From Diplosphaera chodatii (taxonomy: Eukaryota > Chlorophyta > Trebouxiophyceae > Prasiolales > Stichococcaceae): a stretch of 64,000 bases of DNA. The stretch is taken from NCBI GenBank assembly GCA_032358165.1, contig JAALGY010000013.1, forward strand, positions 248,001 to 312,000, read 5' to 3'. Shown here in pieces: positions 35,366 to 47,906 of this stretch. The notes under the pieces are model-generated. The model worked only from the letters and a program-made list of their open reading frames with translations, searched no databases and was not told the DNA's origin. The translations under genes were made by a program, and so were the position numbers. The first letter of the stretch is position 1. Every line of letters starts with the position of its first letter.

Positions 35366-35886
35366 CGCAAGACGCAAGGGATGTGCATATTCGCTGTTAT
35401 AGACCGATATGACTTCAGATGTGTGCTGTGAAGTAGGCTAGCAGGGTGCTGCGGCACTGGGCTGCCATGTGCGCAAAAACTTCGCATGCATGTGTTCATG
35501 GTTGCCATATGCCGCCTCCGGCATGGTGGGCCGGCATACGTTTGTAGGTTTCGTCTCATGAAGGCTTTGTGCCAGCCAAACGCATACCCCTAAGAGACCT
35601 AGGAACTACACTGCGACACGTGCGTGCACGTAGCAACTCTGCCTGGCCAATGAGCTGCTCGCTTGGGAGCCTACAAGTTGCCAGCTGGCAACCCCCACCC
35701 TGCAGCAATCAGGACCGCGTCGAGGCAACCTGGGCTCAAAGTACTCAAGGGAGCAGCACAAGCGCTCGCCAGCTGTTCAGGGTTGCATTGCATGTTGACA
35801 TCCTTCAGGTGAAGAGTGTTGCGTCTCACCCCCGATACGACATCAGAAACTCGCCTTGGTATTCCCTGCAAGCAGTAGATCAGGAC
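35366..35886. other. intergenic / 5' flank
   Basis: 520 nt between bL32 and the next plus-strand gene. The frame of the next gene is open from 35,569, but its composition upstream of the ATG at 35887 is not protein-like, so it is treated as 5' UTR. Confidence 0.4.
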
Positions 35887-38800
35887 ATGGAGGACGGAGA
35901 TGTCACGCCAGAGGTGCAGCAGCCAGTGAAGCAGGCTGCTGTGGAGACAGCAGGGGCAGATCAGGCGCAAGTACCAAATGGCGTGCATGCAGAGGAGGCA
36001 TCTGCGTCCGTGCCTGAGCCTGAGCAGGAGGATGAGTCCAGCACACAGACGATCGTAGAAACAGCGCAGCCGGCCAGCGAGCCAGCAGTCGAGTCTAATG
36101 ATATGTCAGAGCAACAAAACGATGCGGGGGCCCGTCCCGAGGCAGCAGACGCAGCAGAGGCACCTGCAGAAGAGCCATCGCAGGCAGTGCCAGAATCTGC
36201 ACCCGCAGCGGCGGTGCCCCGCGAGGAGCTGCCCATCTGGCGCAGGAGGTGTGTTACTGTACTGCGAAGTGAGCTGCTGCTGAAGATTCGGCTGTCAAGC
36301 ATGTCAGCCGTGCCTGACCAGGTGTGATGGAATGGTCACAATGTACTGCTACCATGCACTGCGTCTGCAGAGCTGTGCAGCTGATTGCTCACAATCTACA
36401 GTATGGCATGCGCCACGCGGCACGCAACCTTGCTGAGTGTGGCTCACAGAACATCTCTGTGGCTGCCTGCGCCAGGCATTCGGCACGGTGTGATCAACAT
36501 CCCTGCTCTGTTGATTGCAGGATATGGTTCGTGCGCATGCCCAAACCGCTGGAGGAAACGACGTCGGTGTCGTCGGAGCACGAGCTGGAGTCGTTCAAGA
36601 CGCAGGTCGCCATCCTCAACGAGTCCATGAACGTCAAGCGGGTGAGGGCAGTCAGGGAATGTCGAGGGAATGACCCGATGTGCTGTTGTGGCTGTCGTGG
36701 AGCCAATGTAGCATCTACGTTGTTACATCAACCTAGGACGCCAGTGGCACCTGATCCTGCATGCCACACATCGTGGGTGCCGCCAATGCTGACCGACGGG
36801 CAGTGACAATGCCCATCCCCGGCCTCTGACCTGCACGGACACTGAACTGCCGAACGCGATGCGTGCAGATGGAGCGCGACGCGGCGAACGAGCTGACGCA
36901 GGCGGCGCAGGACGCGTACAACACGGTGCGGCAGCAGTACGACGCGAAGAAGGAGGAGGCGGAGCCCCACCGCGCGCGCCGCCGCGAGCTGCGTGAGGCC
37001 GTCAACAGCCTGCAGGTGGGGCCTGGGGTCTTAGGTGGGGGTGAACATGCATGGTGCAGGCGTGCAGGAACTGGGCTCGCCTGTGCCTGGTGCACTCTCT
37101 CAGGAAGTCGGCCTGCCGGTGGCCTGCGACACACAGGGGCACTGTGGGGTTTAGGCGGGGATGGATGCGCATCGTGCAGGCGCTCAGGGGCTGAACTTGC
37201 CTGTGGTAACAAAACATGGATACTGCATGCACTCGCTGCACAGCCACAGCACGCCGTGCGGCCCACCTGCTGGCAGGACATGCAGGCACATCTGTTCCAG
37301 GAATTGCCGAGCATACCATGCATGCAGGATGCGAGTGTGCGTCGTCGATGTGAACTCAGCATCACATCACCATGCAGCATGCGCATCGTGAGCCATGTGC
37401 AGCTCTGAATCAACACCCCCATCTCGCCCCATGCAGCAGTGCATGACGCATCCGCGCGTGTGGCTGGCTGCAGGCAGACTTCAAATCGGAGTACGGGGAC
37501 CTGCCCGCCAAGAGCGAGGAGGAGCTGAACGCGCAGCTGGGCGAGCTGCAGCACCGCATCACCCACGAGTCGGTGACGCTCAACGAGGAGAAGGCGGCCC
37601 TCGCACGCATCAAGAAGCTGGAAGCCAGCCGCGAGAAGGTGCGGGAGTATGGTGCCAAGGCGGAGGGGGTGCGGCAGGCGCGCAAGGCGGCGCAGGACGC
37701 GTCTGGCGGCAGCGAGCAGCTGGAGGCGGACGTGCAGGCGCTGTTCGACGAGATGCAGACGCAGCGCCAGATCGTGGACAAGTAGGGCACCTGTCGCGAA
37801 CAGTCTGTAGAGCGCTCTTACTGCTCGCAGTTAATGGACAGCTGTGGCAGGTGCCACAAGTGCAGAGCTAGCAAAACTAGCACCTAGACAATGGGGCAAT
37901 CCTGAGTGACATCACAACACAGGGAAGGTGCTCTCACGGTGCTCTTCAATGCTTCTCCTTGGCCATTGCTCACGGCAGGCCAAAGATGCTCCGGTTGTAG
38001 ATCAACAACAGCGTGCTAGCCAAAGCACACAAAGCAGAGGCACTTCGTAGAGTGCAAAGGCCACCTGGAGATGCGCACTGGCTGCACAGCACATCCTGGG
38101 CACAGCGTCCATGTGCTGACATTCAGGTCTTTCTTCCAGAGGGCCGTGCGTGTGTACAACATCAGCATGTCCAACAAAGCGAAAGCCACGCACGCCATGT
38201 TGCTTGCTGACCCGCACGCTGCGCGCCCGCAGCTACCGCACCAAGGAGTCGGCGGTGCGGGCGGAGCTGCGCGGCATCCAGGAGGAGCGGGCGCGCATCA
38301 AGGGCCTGCAGGACGAGGCGTACGGCCGCATCGTGGGCGCCCGCAACCAGGCCCGCGACAAGTCCCGCGTGTGGGGCGACAACAGGTGCGCCCGACCTTG
38401 GATCACAGCCAGAAGCTCTCGTGGCAACCTGCATGGGCGTACAAACCCACGCACTCCTCTGTCTGAATAGCGTGGGAAGAGGTTGTTCTGCACATTGTAC
38501 ACAGAAAATGCGAAGCCAAAGAAGATGCGAAGCACAGAGATGGCAGGTGCAGCTAGATGGGGATTTAACTTGCAAGAAGACATCTGTGACCCTGAGCAAG
38601 CAAGAGGCAGCTCGCTGTGCTGATGTGCATCGACCCATGTGCTGCACACGTGACATGGGTGCAGCTTGCTGCTTCCGTGTTTCGGCGGGCGCAGTGGCTG
38701 ATGCACAAACAGGCACATCAGCTGCAAGATGATGGCCAATGTGACACCACTGCCGTCCCCAACATGGGTTTGTGATGCCAGCATCATGAGCACATGATCG

Positions 38801-41800
38801 GCTGTTGCTTCACAGGCGCTTCAGCCAGCAGATCCGGCAGGTGCTGGCGCGGGGGGAGGGGGCGCTGGCCGACGCGCGCGCCGCCTGCGACTCCCAGATG
38901 GACGAGGCCCACGCCATGCTGGCCAGCGACTCCGCCTTCCGCGCAGAGTGAGCCTCTGATAGCCGCCACGGTACAGGAAGTCAGGGTCCCGGACCTGAAT
39001 GCCGAACAAGCAGTCGTGCCCCCCAATGGTGGCAATGCAGCCACCTCAATCTCGTGGCTGACGTGTTGGTGGGCAGGATGCGGTCCCCTGCATCGATCAT
39101 CATATTGAGGCTCTTCTCCGAGCAAGTCCACAGGCTCGCGCTCGGCCGGCTGCCAGCCGTACGCTGTGCTTTGAGCGTGCTCCGAGAAGACCAAGCAGTG
39201 ACCCAGTGCACCATCTGCAGCCAACATCCTGACAGCCACATGCAATGCTGACGCTCCCAGACTGCGCATGCTTCGCTGCCGCAGGTACTTCAAGCTGTGG
39301 GAGGGGCAGCGCAAGGGGCCCACCTCGCCGTACCAGGACATGGAGGAGGTCTCGGCGCAGGCTGGCGGGCGCGGCCGGGGCGGCCGCGGCGGCGCCGACT
39401 CCCCAGCGGCCGACGAGAGCAGCAAGGCGCGCGCCGAGGCCGTAGTGGCCGCCGCACTGGCGCAGGTGAGCGCGTGCGCTGTGTTGTATGCGTCATGCTG
39501 CACACCCATCTGTAGGGAGGCAAGGTAGGCGCTGGTGGTGGTTGGACGGTGCTCCGCAGGGCTGAGGTTTCCTCACATCAACTGGGACTCCTGGGCCTAG
39601 AGGTGTTGGGTGTGGTGCAGTTGCATCAGGCAGCAGTGGCAATGGCATCATCATTTGATCAATCATGTTCAGGGAACTGCAGTCAAACACAGACCCACAC
39701 AAGTGCTTGTCCACGAGTCATGTAGTCTGGTGTGCAGGATCGCAGCATAAATAGGCTGCCTCAGGAAGTCCTGCCCAATGGACACAATGCTGTTGCAGGC
39801 CCGCGAGACGCTGGCGCACCAGAAGGCGAAGGCAGACGAGGCAGCGGCTGCGGCCGGCCGTGCCACCGCCGATAAGCCGTCGGCTGCAGAGGCGGATGGC
39901 CACTCAGGTAGCCACCTCGGACTGACGCGGTGCTCTGCGCATTCTGCAGGTCCCAGTACACAGCTAATGCAAACATTTTGGCCTCCCAGAGCCAACTGCC
40001 AGCAGTGTCTGGGTGCAGTCACTGCAGGTGGTGATGCCTCTCTGTGTGCTTTAAGAACCTGAAAATGAGACAGAATGTAATGAGACGGTACGTTGACACC
40101 GTCACCAAAAGCTGCCAGATTTTATGCCACTTTGCCTGAAACATAGTGGTGGCACGACATGCAGGCGGCGACACGGCTGCGGCCAGCGCCTCGGCAGCGG
40201 CGGCGGCGGCGCTGGGCAACGCGCCGGCAGCCGACAAGAAGCCCGCGCGCACGCGCAAGCCGAGCAGCGGCAGGGTGCCGCCGCCGGTGGTGGTGCCCGA
40301 GGTGGCGGACGACCCCTTCGAGCTGCCCAGCGCCGCCAAAAAGTCCAAGGAGGCGGCGGTCGACGGCGAGGCGGAGAAGGAGCGGGTAGGGTTTCGCCTG
40401 TTGGACATGGTTTATTTGCTGTATAGATGTCCCATCTTGGGGTTTGGACTCTGGACAAGGACAACCTGCATGCTGTGCTGAGCATCTAGCTGCGAGCCTT
40501 GGACCTGTGCACTGACCTGCTGCTCCCCTATGCCACTGCACTTCTGCAGTGAGCAGTGTCTTGCTCCACTGCTACGTGAGTGCCTTTGCCGTGTTTCTGC
40601 AGGTCCGCGAGCAGAATCGCTCGGCGGCGGCTGAGGCCGCCGCCCGCAAGGAGCGGCAGAAGAAGGCGGCAGAAGACAAGCGCCGCGCCGCCGAGTCCCG
40701 CCGCAAAGTAAGTTTCCTCGCCCGAGTTGGCGGTGGCTTGCCAGTTGCCAGCAACCCAGCTGGCTACCCTCTGATCAGTTGAATGGTACGGTAGTACCAC
40801 CCAGAAGAATGCGCGTGGGTCTCTGGGGGGCACGGATGGGACACACCACGGATGGGCATCCGCACCCTGCTCGCTGTCCCGCTCACACGCTTTCCTTCAC
40901 TGTTCTGAACAGGAACTGGCAGCAAAGGAGGCGGCAGCCAAGCAGCAGCCGCAGCCGTCGGCGCAGCAGCCGCAGGCCGCCACCTCGCCGGCCGCGGGCT
41001 CGCCCGCCCTGTCCGAGGCGGACGGCGCAGAGGCCCCTGCAGCTGGTGTGTTCATGCTCGCGCCTGAGAACAAAACAGCCAGTTTGCCTCAAAGCCCGTG
41101 GCCATGCTGAGTTTGGGATCGAGACCTTCAGAGCCATGAGCGTGCGCTGCATTCCGGGGTGGCCGTCGCCTGTTACATGCAGAAGCAGCAGGATGAGGAA
41201 CCCAGGCTGTCAAGCTGGTGCTGTCCATCATCCCACAGGTGCGGAGACAGCGTCGGCGGCGGCCGGCGTGGCGTCGGCGGCGGCCGGGGTGGCGTCGCCG
41301 TCGGGGTACGACAGCGGCAGCGGGCGGCCCAAGCCCAAGGGCCGAGCGGTCCTGCCACAGCCGACACCGCGGGTACGCACGACGGGAGCACGAACATTCA
41401 AAGGATGTGAACAGTTCTCCGGGGCTCCTGTCAGCCACAGGGTGAATCGGGTGCTTGACACGGCATGAGCCGAGCCCGCACCCCGTCCCGGGCAGGACAC
41501 TGATGAGGCAAGTGTCCGCTGCAGGCGCGCATGCCCGTCAAGAAGAAGCATGCCGCGGTGCGGTTCCTGTCGCGCAGCTACAACCGCCTGGAGGCCGGCG
41601 CGACCGCCGCCATTGACCAGGGGGTGCGCACAGTTTTGGAACTGCCGGCAGGTTTAGGGTCTAAAGTCTCTCATCCACACACTGTTGCGCCTGCCAAATG
41701 GCCGTGCGGAGGTGATGTCTGCTGACAGGCTCCCACCTTGTTTGCATCTGCTGCTGGCCCTGCTCATCGTGGCTCAGGGTGGCCAGGCTAGCATGCTGAT

Positions 41801-41964
41801 GCACACGGCACGTCCTGACATCGCAGCGCTGACCTGACCCAATCAAACCCTGAAATCATTCACTGGTACAGGGGCCACTGGTCCGAGAGAACCCAGCGCT
41901 GGCCGTGGCAGCCGTCGGTGTGCTGGCCATACTGGTGGTCGTGCTCGCCATACGGATGGTTTAG
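35887..41964 (+). CDS. proton-pump-interactor-like coiled-coil protein, tail-anchored
   Basis: Fourteen exons in phase give 765 aa: 35887-36248, 36521-36641, 36869-37015, 37474-37781, 38233-38385, 38816-38947, 39285-39465, 39799-39907, 40165-40385, 40603-40707, 40913-41045, 41239-41372, 41525-41623 and 41872-41964. The order of parts matches plant PPI1-type proteins: an acidic N-terminal region, a conserved block (IWFVRMPKPLEE and LESFKTQVAILNESMNVKR), long charged coiled coils (KSEEELNAQLGELQHRI and similar), RYFKLWEGQRKGP-like block at exon 7, and a Lys/Ala-rich coil (ARKERQKKAAEDKRRAAESR). It ends in one membrane helix (LAVAAVGVLAILVVVLAIRMV region) at the extreme C terminus. Plant PPI1 binds the regulatory tail of the plasma-membrane H+-ATPase; the same role here is inferred. 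Confidence 0.75.
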
Positions 41965-42811
41965 AGGCGCACCGCTGGTGAACGTTGCTGCGGGGTGGCC
42001 ACACAACTCGGCACGGGATCCGACTGACTCACAGCACAGGACACCCAGTTGCCGCTGATTGCAGCAGCGCACAAGTCCTAGTGCGTCATATAGCGTTCGG
42101 CACCGCACATGCTTGGACCCGGATGCTGTGGCAGGTTGGGATGCTGTGGCAAACAGGTCGGCAGCCTGCAGGTGTGCAGGCTGGCGCCAAAGGCTAAGGC
42201 GTCTGCATGTGCTTAGCAGTCACAACGAAGTCAGGCCGATAGTAGCTTAGCTTAGCATGGCAGAGGAGGTTGAAACCTTGCAGACTCTTTGGTGCAAAGA
42301 AGGGCACCATGGTGTGGTTCAACTGCGCTACATGTTTGTTTCAAGGCAGTACTGTACCCCACATCATGTGCCACAACGGCGCGTCCGCTCGACAGCACCA
42401 TGCCTGATACCAGCCACCATCAGCTTGTCACTGTCAACATTCCTCGAAGTCCACTCAATATTCATGGCACATGCACTACGCCACTTTCGATGGATTGAAA
42501 GGGCACAGATGTTGCCCAGTGCACGTTTCGGGCTATGCCTGGTGCACGACTGGGGGCCCGGCAGCAGGAAGCACCACCGACAGAGTCAGCATGCACGGAC
42601 AAGCGGTGCGCCAGTGGGCATATCGAGCGCTACTCATCATCCAAAACTGATACCGTTTGGCAGTGTTGATTGTTCGCTATTTCCTTGCGTTGCCACATTC
42701 TTGTTTGTGGACCGCCTGGCTGATTGTGGCCCTGCACATCGTTGGGGTCAGCAATCGTTCCTGGTACCCCGCACTGAAGCCACAGCCGGCGAGACTGTCA
42801 CTTGCATTCGC
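41965..42811. other. intergenic / 5' region
   Basis: The frame of the next gene is open from an ATG at 42257. The translated stretch is rich in His and Cys and does not look coding, so the later ATG at 42812 was preferred. The first exon of that gene could still lie here. Confidence 0.4.
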
Positions 42812-43857
42812 ATGTTGCCCTCTCTCAACCAGCTGGCCGACGGATCGAATGGTCCCACAGTGACCACTCTTGCTGGCGACGCTGCCCAGCTGCTGGCGAA
42901 CGCCAATTTGAGGGACACCTCCTTCACGGAGCACAGCATCACTCGGGTGATCAGCAAGTTGGAGGATGCAGAGGGCGGGGACGCGCAGCGCGTCGAGGCT
43001 GCGCTGTCAACACTCAAGCACCTGCGAGATGTGCTCGAGACGCACTCGCACGCATCGAGGGATCACGACGCAGAGCGCTCGTCAACCAGCCCGATCGACA
43101 TCCGCACACCAGGAGATGACATGCTCAGCGGCTCGCCGCTCGCGTCTAGCGTGCACAGCTTCTCCAGCGTCGGCGGCAGCGGCTGGGGCGGCAGGAGCGC
43201 CGGCGGCGCCGCCGATGCCGCCGACGACATGCGGCGCCTTGGGCTTGAGGACTTTGCAGACGGACCGGCGTCGTTCCAGCCCAGCTCCAGTGGACGCCTT
43301 CGGGTGGGCACGGTGCGATGCTCCTGCGGCACTGATCTGGCGAGGCCTGCGATGTTTGAGGACAGGAGGGAAGGAGGCTTATGAGCAGCTGCTGGCGGGC
43401 GGATGGGACGTGACCTGTGCTGTCAGGGCATTTGCGTGAACCAGCTTGAACGGCTCCCTCACGTGCAGGTGACGGGGCGGGCGTCTGGCGAGTTTGGGAG
43501 CCAGACGCTGGGCAGCAGCCCGTACGGAAGCCCACCCTGCAGCAGCCCTGCGCACCCGCGCCGCGACATGACCAGCCACAGCCCCGGGACGTCAATGCGC
43601 ATGCTGCAGAGCGACCTGCGCAAAGTGGCGCTCAACGACGGTAGGCAACCTAATCAGTGTGTCTGACCAGCTGCAGCCCGGCCCCTATCTTGAAGCGCAA
43701 GCTCAGCGTTTCCATTTGTGGGCTGCACTACACTTGCGCTCAGCGCTTAGCTAACCAGCTGGCAGCTAGTTCACCAAACGGCGACGGCAAACATAAAGCA
43801 AACAGGCATTGGTTGTTCTCTGCAGACACCGAAGAAGATTTTTACGGCGCATTTTGA
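42812..43857 (+). CDS. uncharacterised Ser/Gly-rich protein
   Basis: Three exons in phase (42812-43303, 43469-43640, 43826-43857) give 231 aa. The N-terminal ~75 residues look folded and helical (LAGDAAQLLANANLR, ITRVISKLEDAEGG, RVEAALSTLKHLRDVLETH). A Ser/Gly/Pro-rich linker follows with SP and GSP motifs that could be phosphorylated. The end is short and acidic (DTEEDFYGAF). I do not recognise the family. The start codon is uncertain because the frame is open upstream. Confidence 0.6.
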
Positions 43858-44575
43858 GGACGGCCATGTTGGTGGCCGTCTACCGCAGCAGCAGCCCTGC
43901 CCTGCAGCATCCAGCAATGCAGCAGCAAGGACCGCAGCGTTTCCTCAGGCATTGAAACAAAACCTTCTGCATAGCTTGCAGCACGCAAGCATCTAGGGTG
44001 GCTTTGCACTCCCGCAACATGCCCCAGCTGCTAGACACAGTTATGGCAGGTTGCGGGATGGCGTGCCGATCCACCTCGAATATCCTGTGTGGTGTACATC
44101 TAAATCCTGGTGTATGATGACTTGAGCTTCCTGTACACTAGCATTAATTGGCAACCTGTTGTCCGTTTGATGGCAAGGGGTGTGCTGTATCAGCTGCAAA
44201 GGCGATGACATTGCAGGAGTGGCGGTATGTTTCGATCAGTCTGCACTGATTGGCAGCAATTTTGGACACCAAGCAGCATCACATAAGATTTTGACATCAG
44301 CGGATTGATTTGCGAAGTCTAGCAGGCATGCAAGCGAAGATGCACACTGAAAACTCGAAACTGTAACAAAAAAAGAGGTGAGGGCCCCGCCCCATTGCAG
44401 ACGGCACCGTTTGAGGAAAACCACAAAGGATACCAAAGAAGTAATATGCAGCACGTTCGATCCCAAACGCGCACCTTAGCATGCATGACACTGTGACGTC
44501 CCGTTGCAAACAGAGGTCCACAACTCGCCTCACATCCAGTTTTGGCTTCCCGGTGCAAATGGTGTACCAGTGCCA
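43858..44575. other. convergent intergenic region
   Basis: About 720 nt between two genes that converge. It is distinctly AT-richer than the exons, with an A8 run in AACAAAAAAAGAGG near 44,365. Presumably 3' UTRs. Confidence 0.45.
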
Positions 44576-45948
44576 TCAAACCCCTGCGCTGATGTACCGG
44601 CGCTCCTGCTCGTGCAGGTACGCAATGCTGTGCAACGACAAGCTGCCGCCGCCAGCCCCGCCGCCGCCGCCGCTGCTGAACCCCCTGCCGTGACCACCGC
44701 CGCCGACATCGCAGCCTCCAGCATCCTGCTGCCCGGCAGCGGAGCGCATGACGTGCTGCGCCGCCCACTCGGAGGCCCACGTCGGGCGGCGCTGCCACTC
44801 GGGCGGGCTGCGCTGTTGCTGCTGCTGCATCGGAAACGCAACCAGGCTCAGCATGCGCCAGACGCCAGTGCACTGGTGAACACTGCAGCTGCACACGCTG
44901 CCAGTGATTAGACGAGTCACTCGCTGCTGTGTGCCCGTCGGCCTCGTTGGGTGCCGCAAAGAAGCAAGCGTCATCTGCGCCAAGCAGATGCTCGAACCTG
45001 GTGGCTGTTGCCAAATGCGCCGTGCGCCATGTCCGGCCGGCTGAAGGAGGGGCCGCTGTGGGTGCGCAGCGGCGACGGGGCCGCCGCCGAGCAGCTGGCG
45101 CGGCGCACGTGGCGTGGCGGCAGGGGCGGCAGCGACGGCCGCCGCACCGAAGCGCCCCCGCCCCCCGCCGGCGGCTGCTGCGGGCCCCGCAGGCCGAAGG
45201 CCGCCGCGGCGCCGCCGTGGGGGTGCGCGTGGGCGGATGCGGCGGACATGCTGGCCGCGCGCACGCTGCGTTCCACCTGCGCAGGGTTTATAGGGGGTGG
45301 ACCAAAACCCATCTATGGCTGTGGCATCACTGTTCATTTTGCAGGTACGTCTCATGTGCACACTTTCAGGACATGGCAAAGGCATCGGAGGCACACACAG
45401 CGCAGTAAGGGACTGTGGCTCAGATCCCCGGGCTATCCATCTGCAGGAGGGCTGCCCTGCAGCAGGGGCTATCTGCTGGTGGCGTAGCTGACGGTGAGAG
45501 TGCAAGCGTCTGCCGGCCCCTCACCTGGGGAGCTGCGTCGTCGATCCACCAGGGGGCATCCAGGGGGTCGGGGTCCAGCGGGGGCAGCGCGAATGGCGTG
45601 CTGGCCGCGTGCGCCGCTGCAAAGCCAGCATCGTCGGCGGCGGCGGCGTGGCTGTGCACGCTGGGGGCCGCAGCGGCGGCGCCTGAGCCGCCCTGGTGCA
45701 CTTGCAGCAGGGAGGGGCGCCGGAACACTGCTTCGGGGCCGGCGGCGTCGGGCTCCTCGAACAGCGGCGGCGGCGGCGGCTCGTGCGCGGAGCTGCCGAC
45801 GCACAGCCGGCTGAGGCTCGGGGCGCTGCCGGAGGACAGCTGCCGCTCGAGCGCCTGCCGCTGCGCCGCCGCCTGCCGCTGCACCGCCAGCTCCTGCTGC
45901 CACGACTGCCGGGGCTGGGGCCCGGGCTGCGGACCTGCCGCAGCAAAC

Positions 45949-46016
<68 letters not shown>

Positions 46017-46065
46017 GTGCCGTTGGAATGCTGGGAGCTGGAACGCTGACTGCTGGTGCTGCTGG

Positions 46066-46104
<39 letters not shown>

Positions 46105-47392
46105 ACTTGATGCTGCTCGAACGCTAAGTGCTGCTGCTGCTGCTGCTGCTGCTGCACTTGGTGCTGCTGGTATGCCGATTGAGGGACAGCGGACCGCTGC
46201 AGCTGTGACGGAGGCGAGACAGCACCCGAGTGGCCGCGGCTTGGCGGCAGCAGGGTCGCATCGATGGCAGCCTCCACCTCCATCGCAGAGTACGATTCCG
46301 AGTCTTCTTCCTCGGCGCTCCAGCCGACCAGGTCATGTGCGGTCAGCAGCGGCGTTGGCAGCATGGCGGCGTCGGCAGGCTCGTAGCCGAGGATGGACGA
46401 CTTTCGGCTTAGGGGCTCCACCAGTTGCTGCTCGCAATCGTCTAAGCCCTGTAGTACGCTGTCCGGCGACCAGCCGTCTACCGAGGCCCTTGCGAAGATC
46501 TCCTGTGCATGAGGGAGAGTGCACTCTTAGTGGTAGTTGGTGATATGAAAGGCTGCCTCCCTAGATCACCGAGCGCGACACGTACTCGGTAATGTCTGCA
46601 GTGTCGCTCGAAAACAGCGGCCTCGCAAAAGCGAATGGGCTTGCCCAGTGTCCATGGGCTCCCGTGTATTGCGTAGGAGGCAAGTACAGATTTGCATGCA
46701 AGGCAAAGCAGGCGGCGTGAGCCTCAGCAGGTAACGGCGTAGCGTACAATATATTGGTACGCACGAAAAACAGCATCTGACAATCCATGGGGAAGCAACT
46801 TGGTGCCAGGATACGCGCCAGCGGTGGTGCCCCCAAGTGCAAGACACTACAGGTGCAGAGGTGCAGCCCTCCTGCTTATCTGAGCAGCACACCAGAAGGA
46901 AACGCTGCTAGTGCAGATAAAGTACCTCAGAGCTTGCACGGCGGCAGTCTAGCAGCCCCCGCTCGCTGCTGCGTGCGAAGATGGCGGGGCCGGCTTCCTG
47001 TTGCTGCGGATGGCTGTACTCCGTTGCGCTGAGGGACGGCCGGCACAGCTCCGACGCGGCCCACTGCAGCCCTGTGGCACGCATAGCACTCTTCAGTGCA
47101 CGCTTGCGAGCTGCTGGCCAGCCGTCAAGCTGCACGACGCTCCAGATGCAGAGATTACACCAATCGCATCAAGCTGCAGAGCGATGCAGAGCGAGCGTGC
47201 AGCCTCGCATGCCTCTATCAGTGGCGATCGTGGGACCAGCAGCTCAGTGATACAGTCAGCCTCACTTGAAGCGTGCTCCCAGGCGCTGCTTTCGGTTTCC
47301 AGACCTAGGGTGTCGAAGCCGAAGCCGTCCGCATCCAATCTCGCAGGTGCACTTGGCCTGCGGACGCGTGCCGGTGCGTAGCTGTGCTCCAT
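44576..47392 (-). CDS. uncharacterised poly-Gln protein
   Basis: Five minus-strand exons in phase (47392-47161, 47071-46926, 46502-45525, 45276-44998, 44824-44576) give 627 aa. The N-terminal ~180 residues are non-repetitive, with helical segments (PLIEACEAARSLCIALQLDAIG; EEIFARASVDGWSPDSVLQG) and an acidic stretch (SAEEEDSESYSAMEVEAA). Residues ~200-300 are dominated by Gln, including a Q21 tract. The C-terminal part has Arg/Ser/Pro clusters and a Gly-rich run before HSIAYLHEQERRYISAGV. It resembles scaffold or regulatory proteins with condensate-prone regions. No catalytic motif is visible and I do not recognise the family. A start 21 nt upstream (47413) is possible. Confidence 0.62.
45951..46013 (-). 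repeat. (CTG)21 coding microsatellite (Gln on minus strand)
   Basis: Twenty-one uninterrupted CTG units on the plus strand read as CAG (Gln) in the minus-strand gene. Shorter CTG runs follow at ~46,070-46,102 and ~46,128-46,154. Confidence 0.95.
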
Positions 47393-47906
47393 GATGTTGC
47401 AGCTCGCGTGCAATCAGAGCCAGAGAAATACGTTGTGATAGACTAGCGGCTCCTGAAGATTTTGGCGTGATTCAGCGTGTAGCTGACTAATCCAGCAATT
47501 GTACCGTCCTCGATTTTGCTCGGTAGCCTAAACCCGGAAATGCCTGGATCCGAGCTGGCAGGCGCGCGAGCACGTGCGAACGCCTTTGCATGCTGCGGCG
47601 GGCGGGGGCCACGAACTGACCGACAGACACTCAGAATTATAGTTGACAACCAAAACGAAGTCCAGGGCGGGTAGGTCGACCGTCTCCGGCACTGTCTGGG
47701 CGCAAGAACATGTGTTGTTCATACAGATCGCACGTCGATCTAGCAGGCTACCCTACAGTATGAGCACCGATGAAGCAACAACCACCCCACTGCAGAAAAG
47801 TCTAATTAAAGCACGTGCAAATCCGATGCAAGCCTACAAACGCCAAGGAATTTCTGCAAAACACCTGACACCCCATCCAAGGTAGACTCTGCCAGGCTAA
47901 GTGTTC
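47393..47906. other. intergenic region
   Basis: 514 nt between two minus-strand genes: the 5' flank of the poly-Gln gene and the 3' flank of the SWIM-finger gene. No exon was recognised. Confidence 0.45.

Noticed and set aside
42257..42811. N-terminal extension of the gene at 42812 from the ATG at 42257
   Set aside because: The frame is open but the translation is not protein-like and the composition changes sharply at about 42,812.
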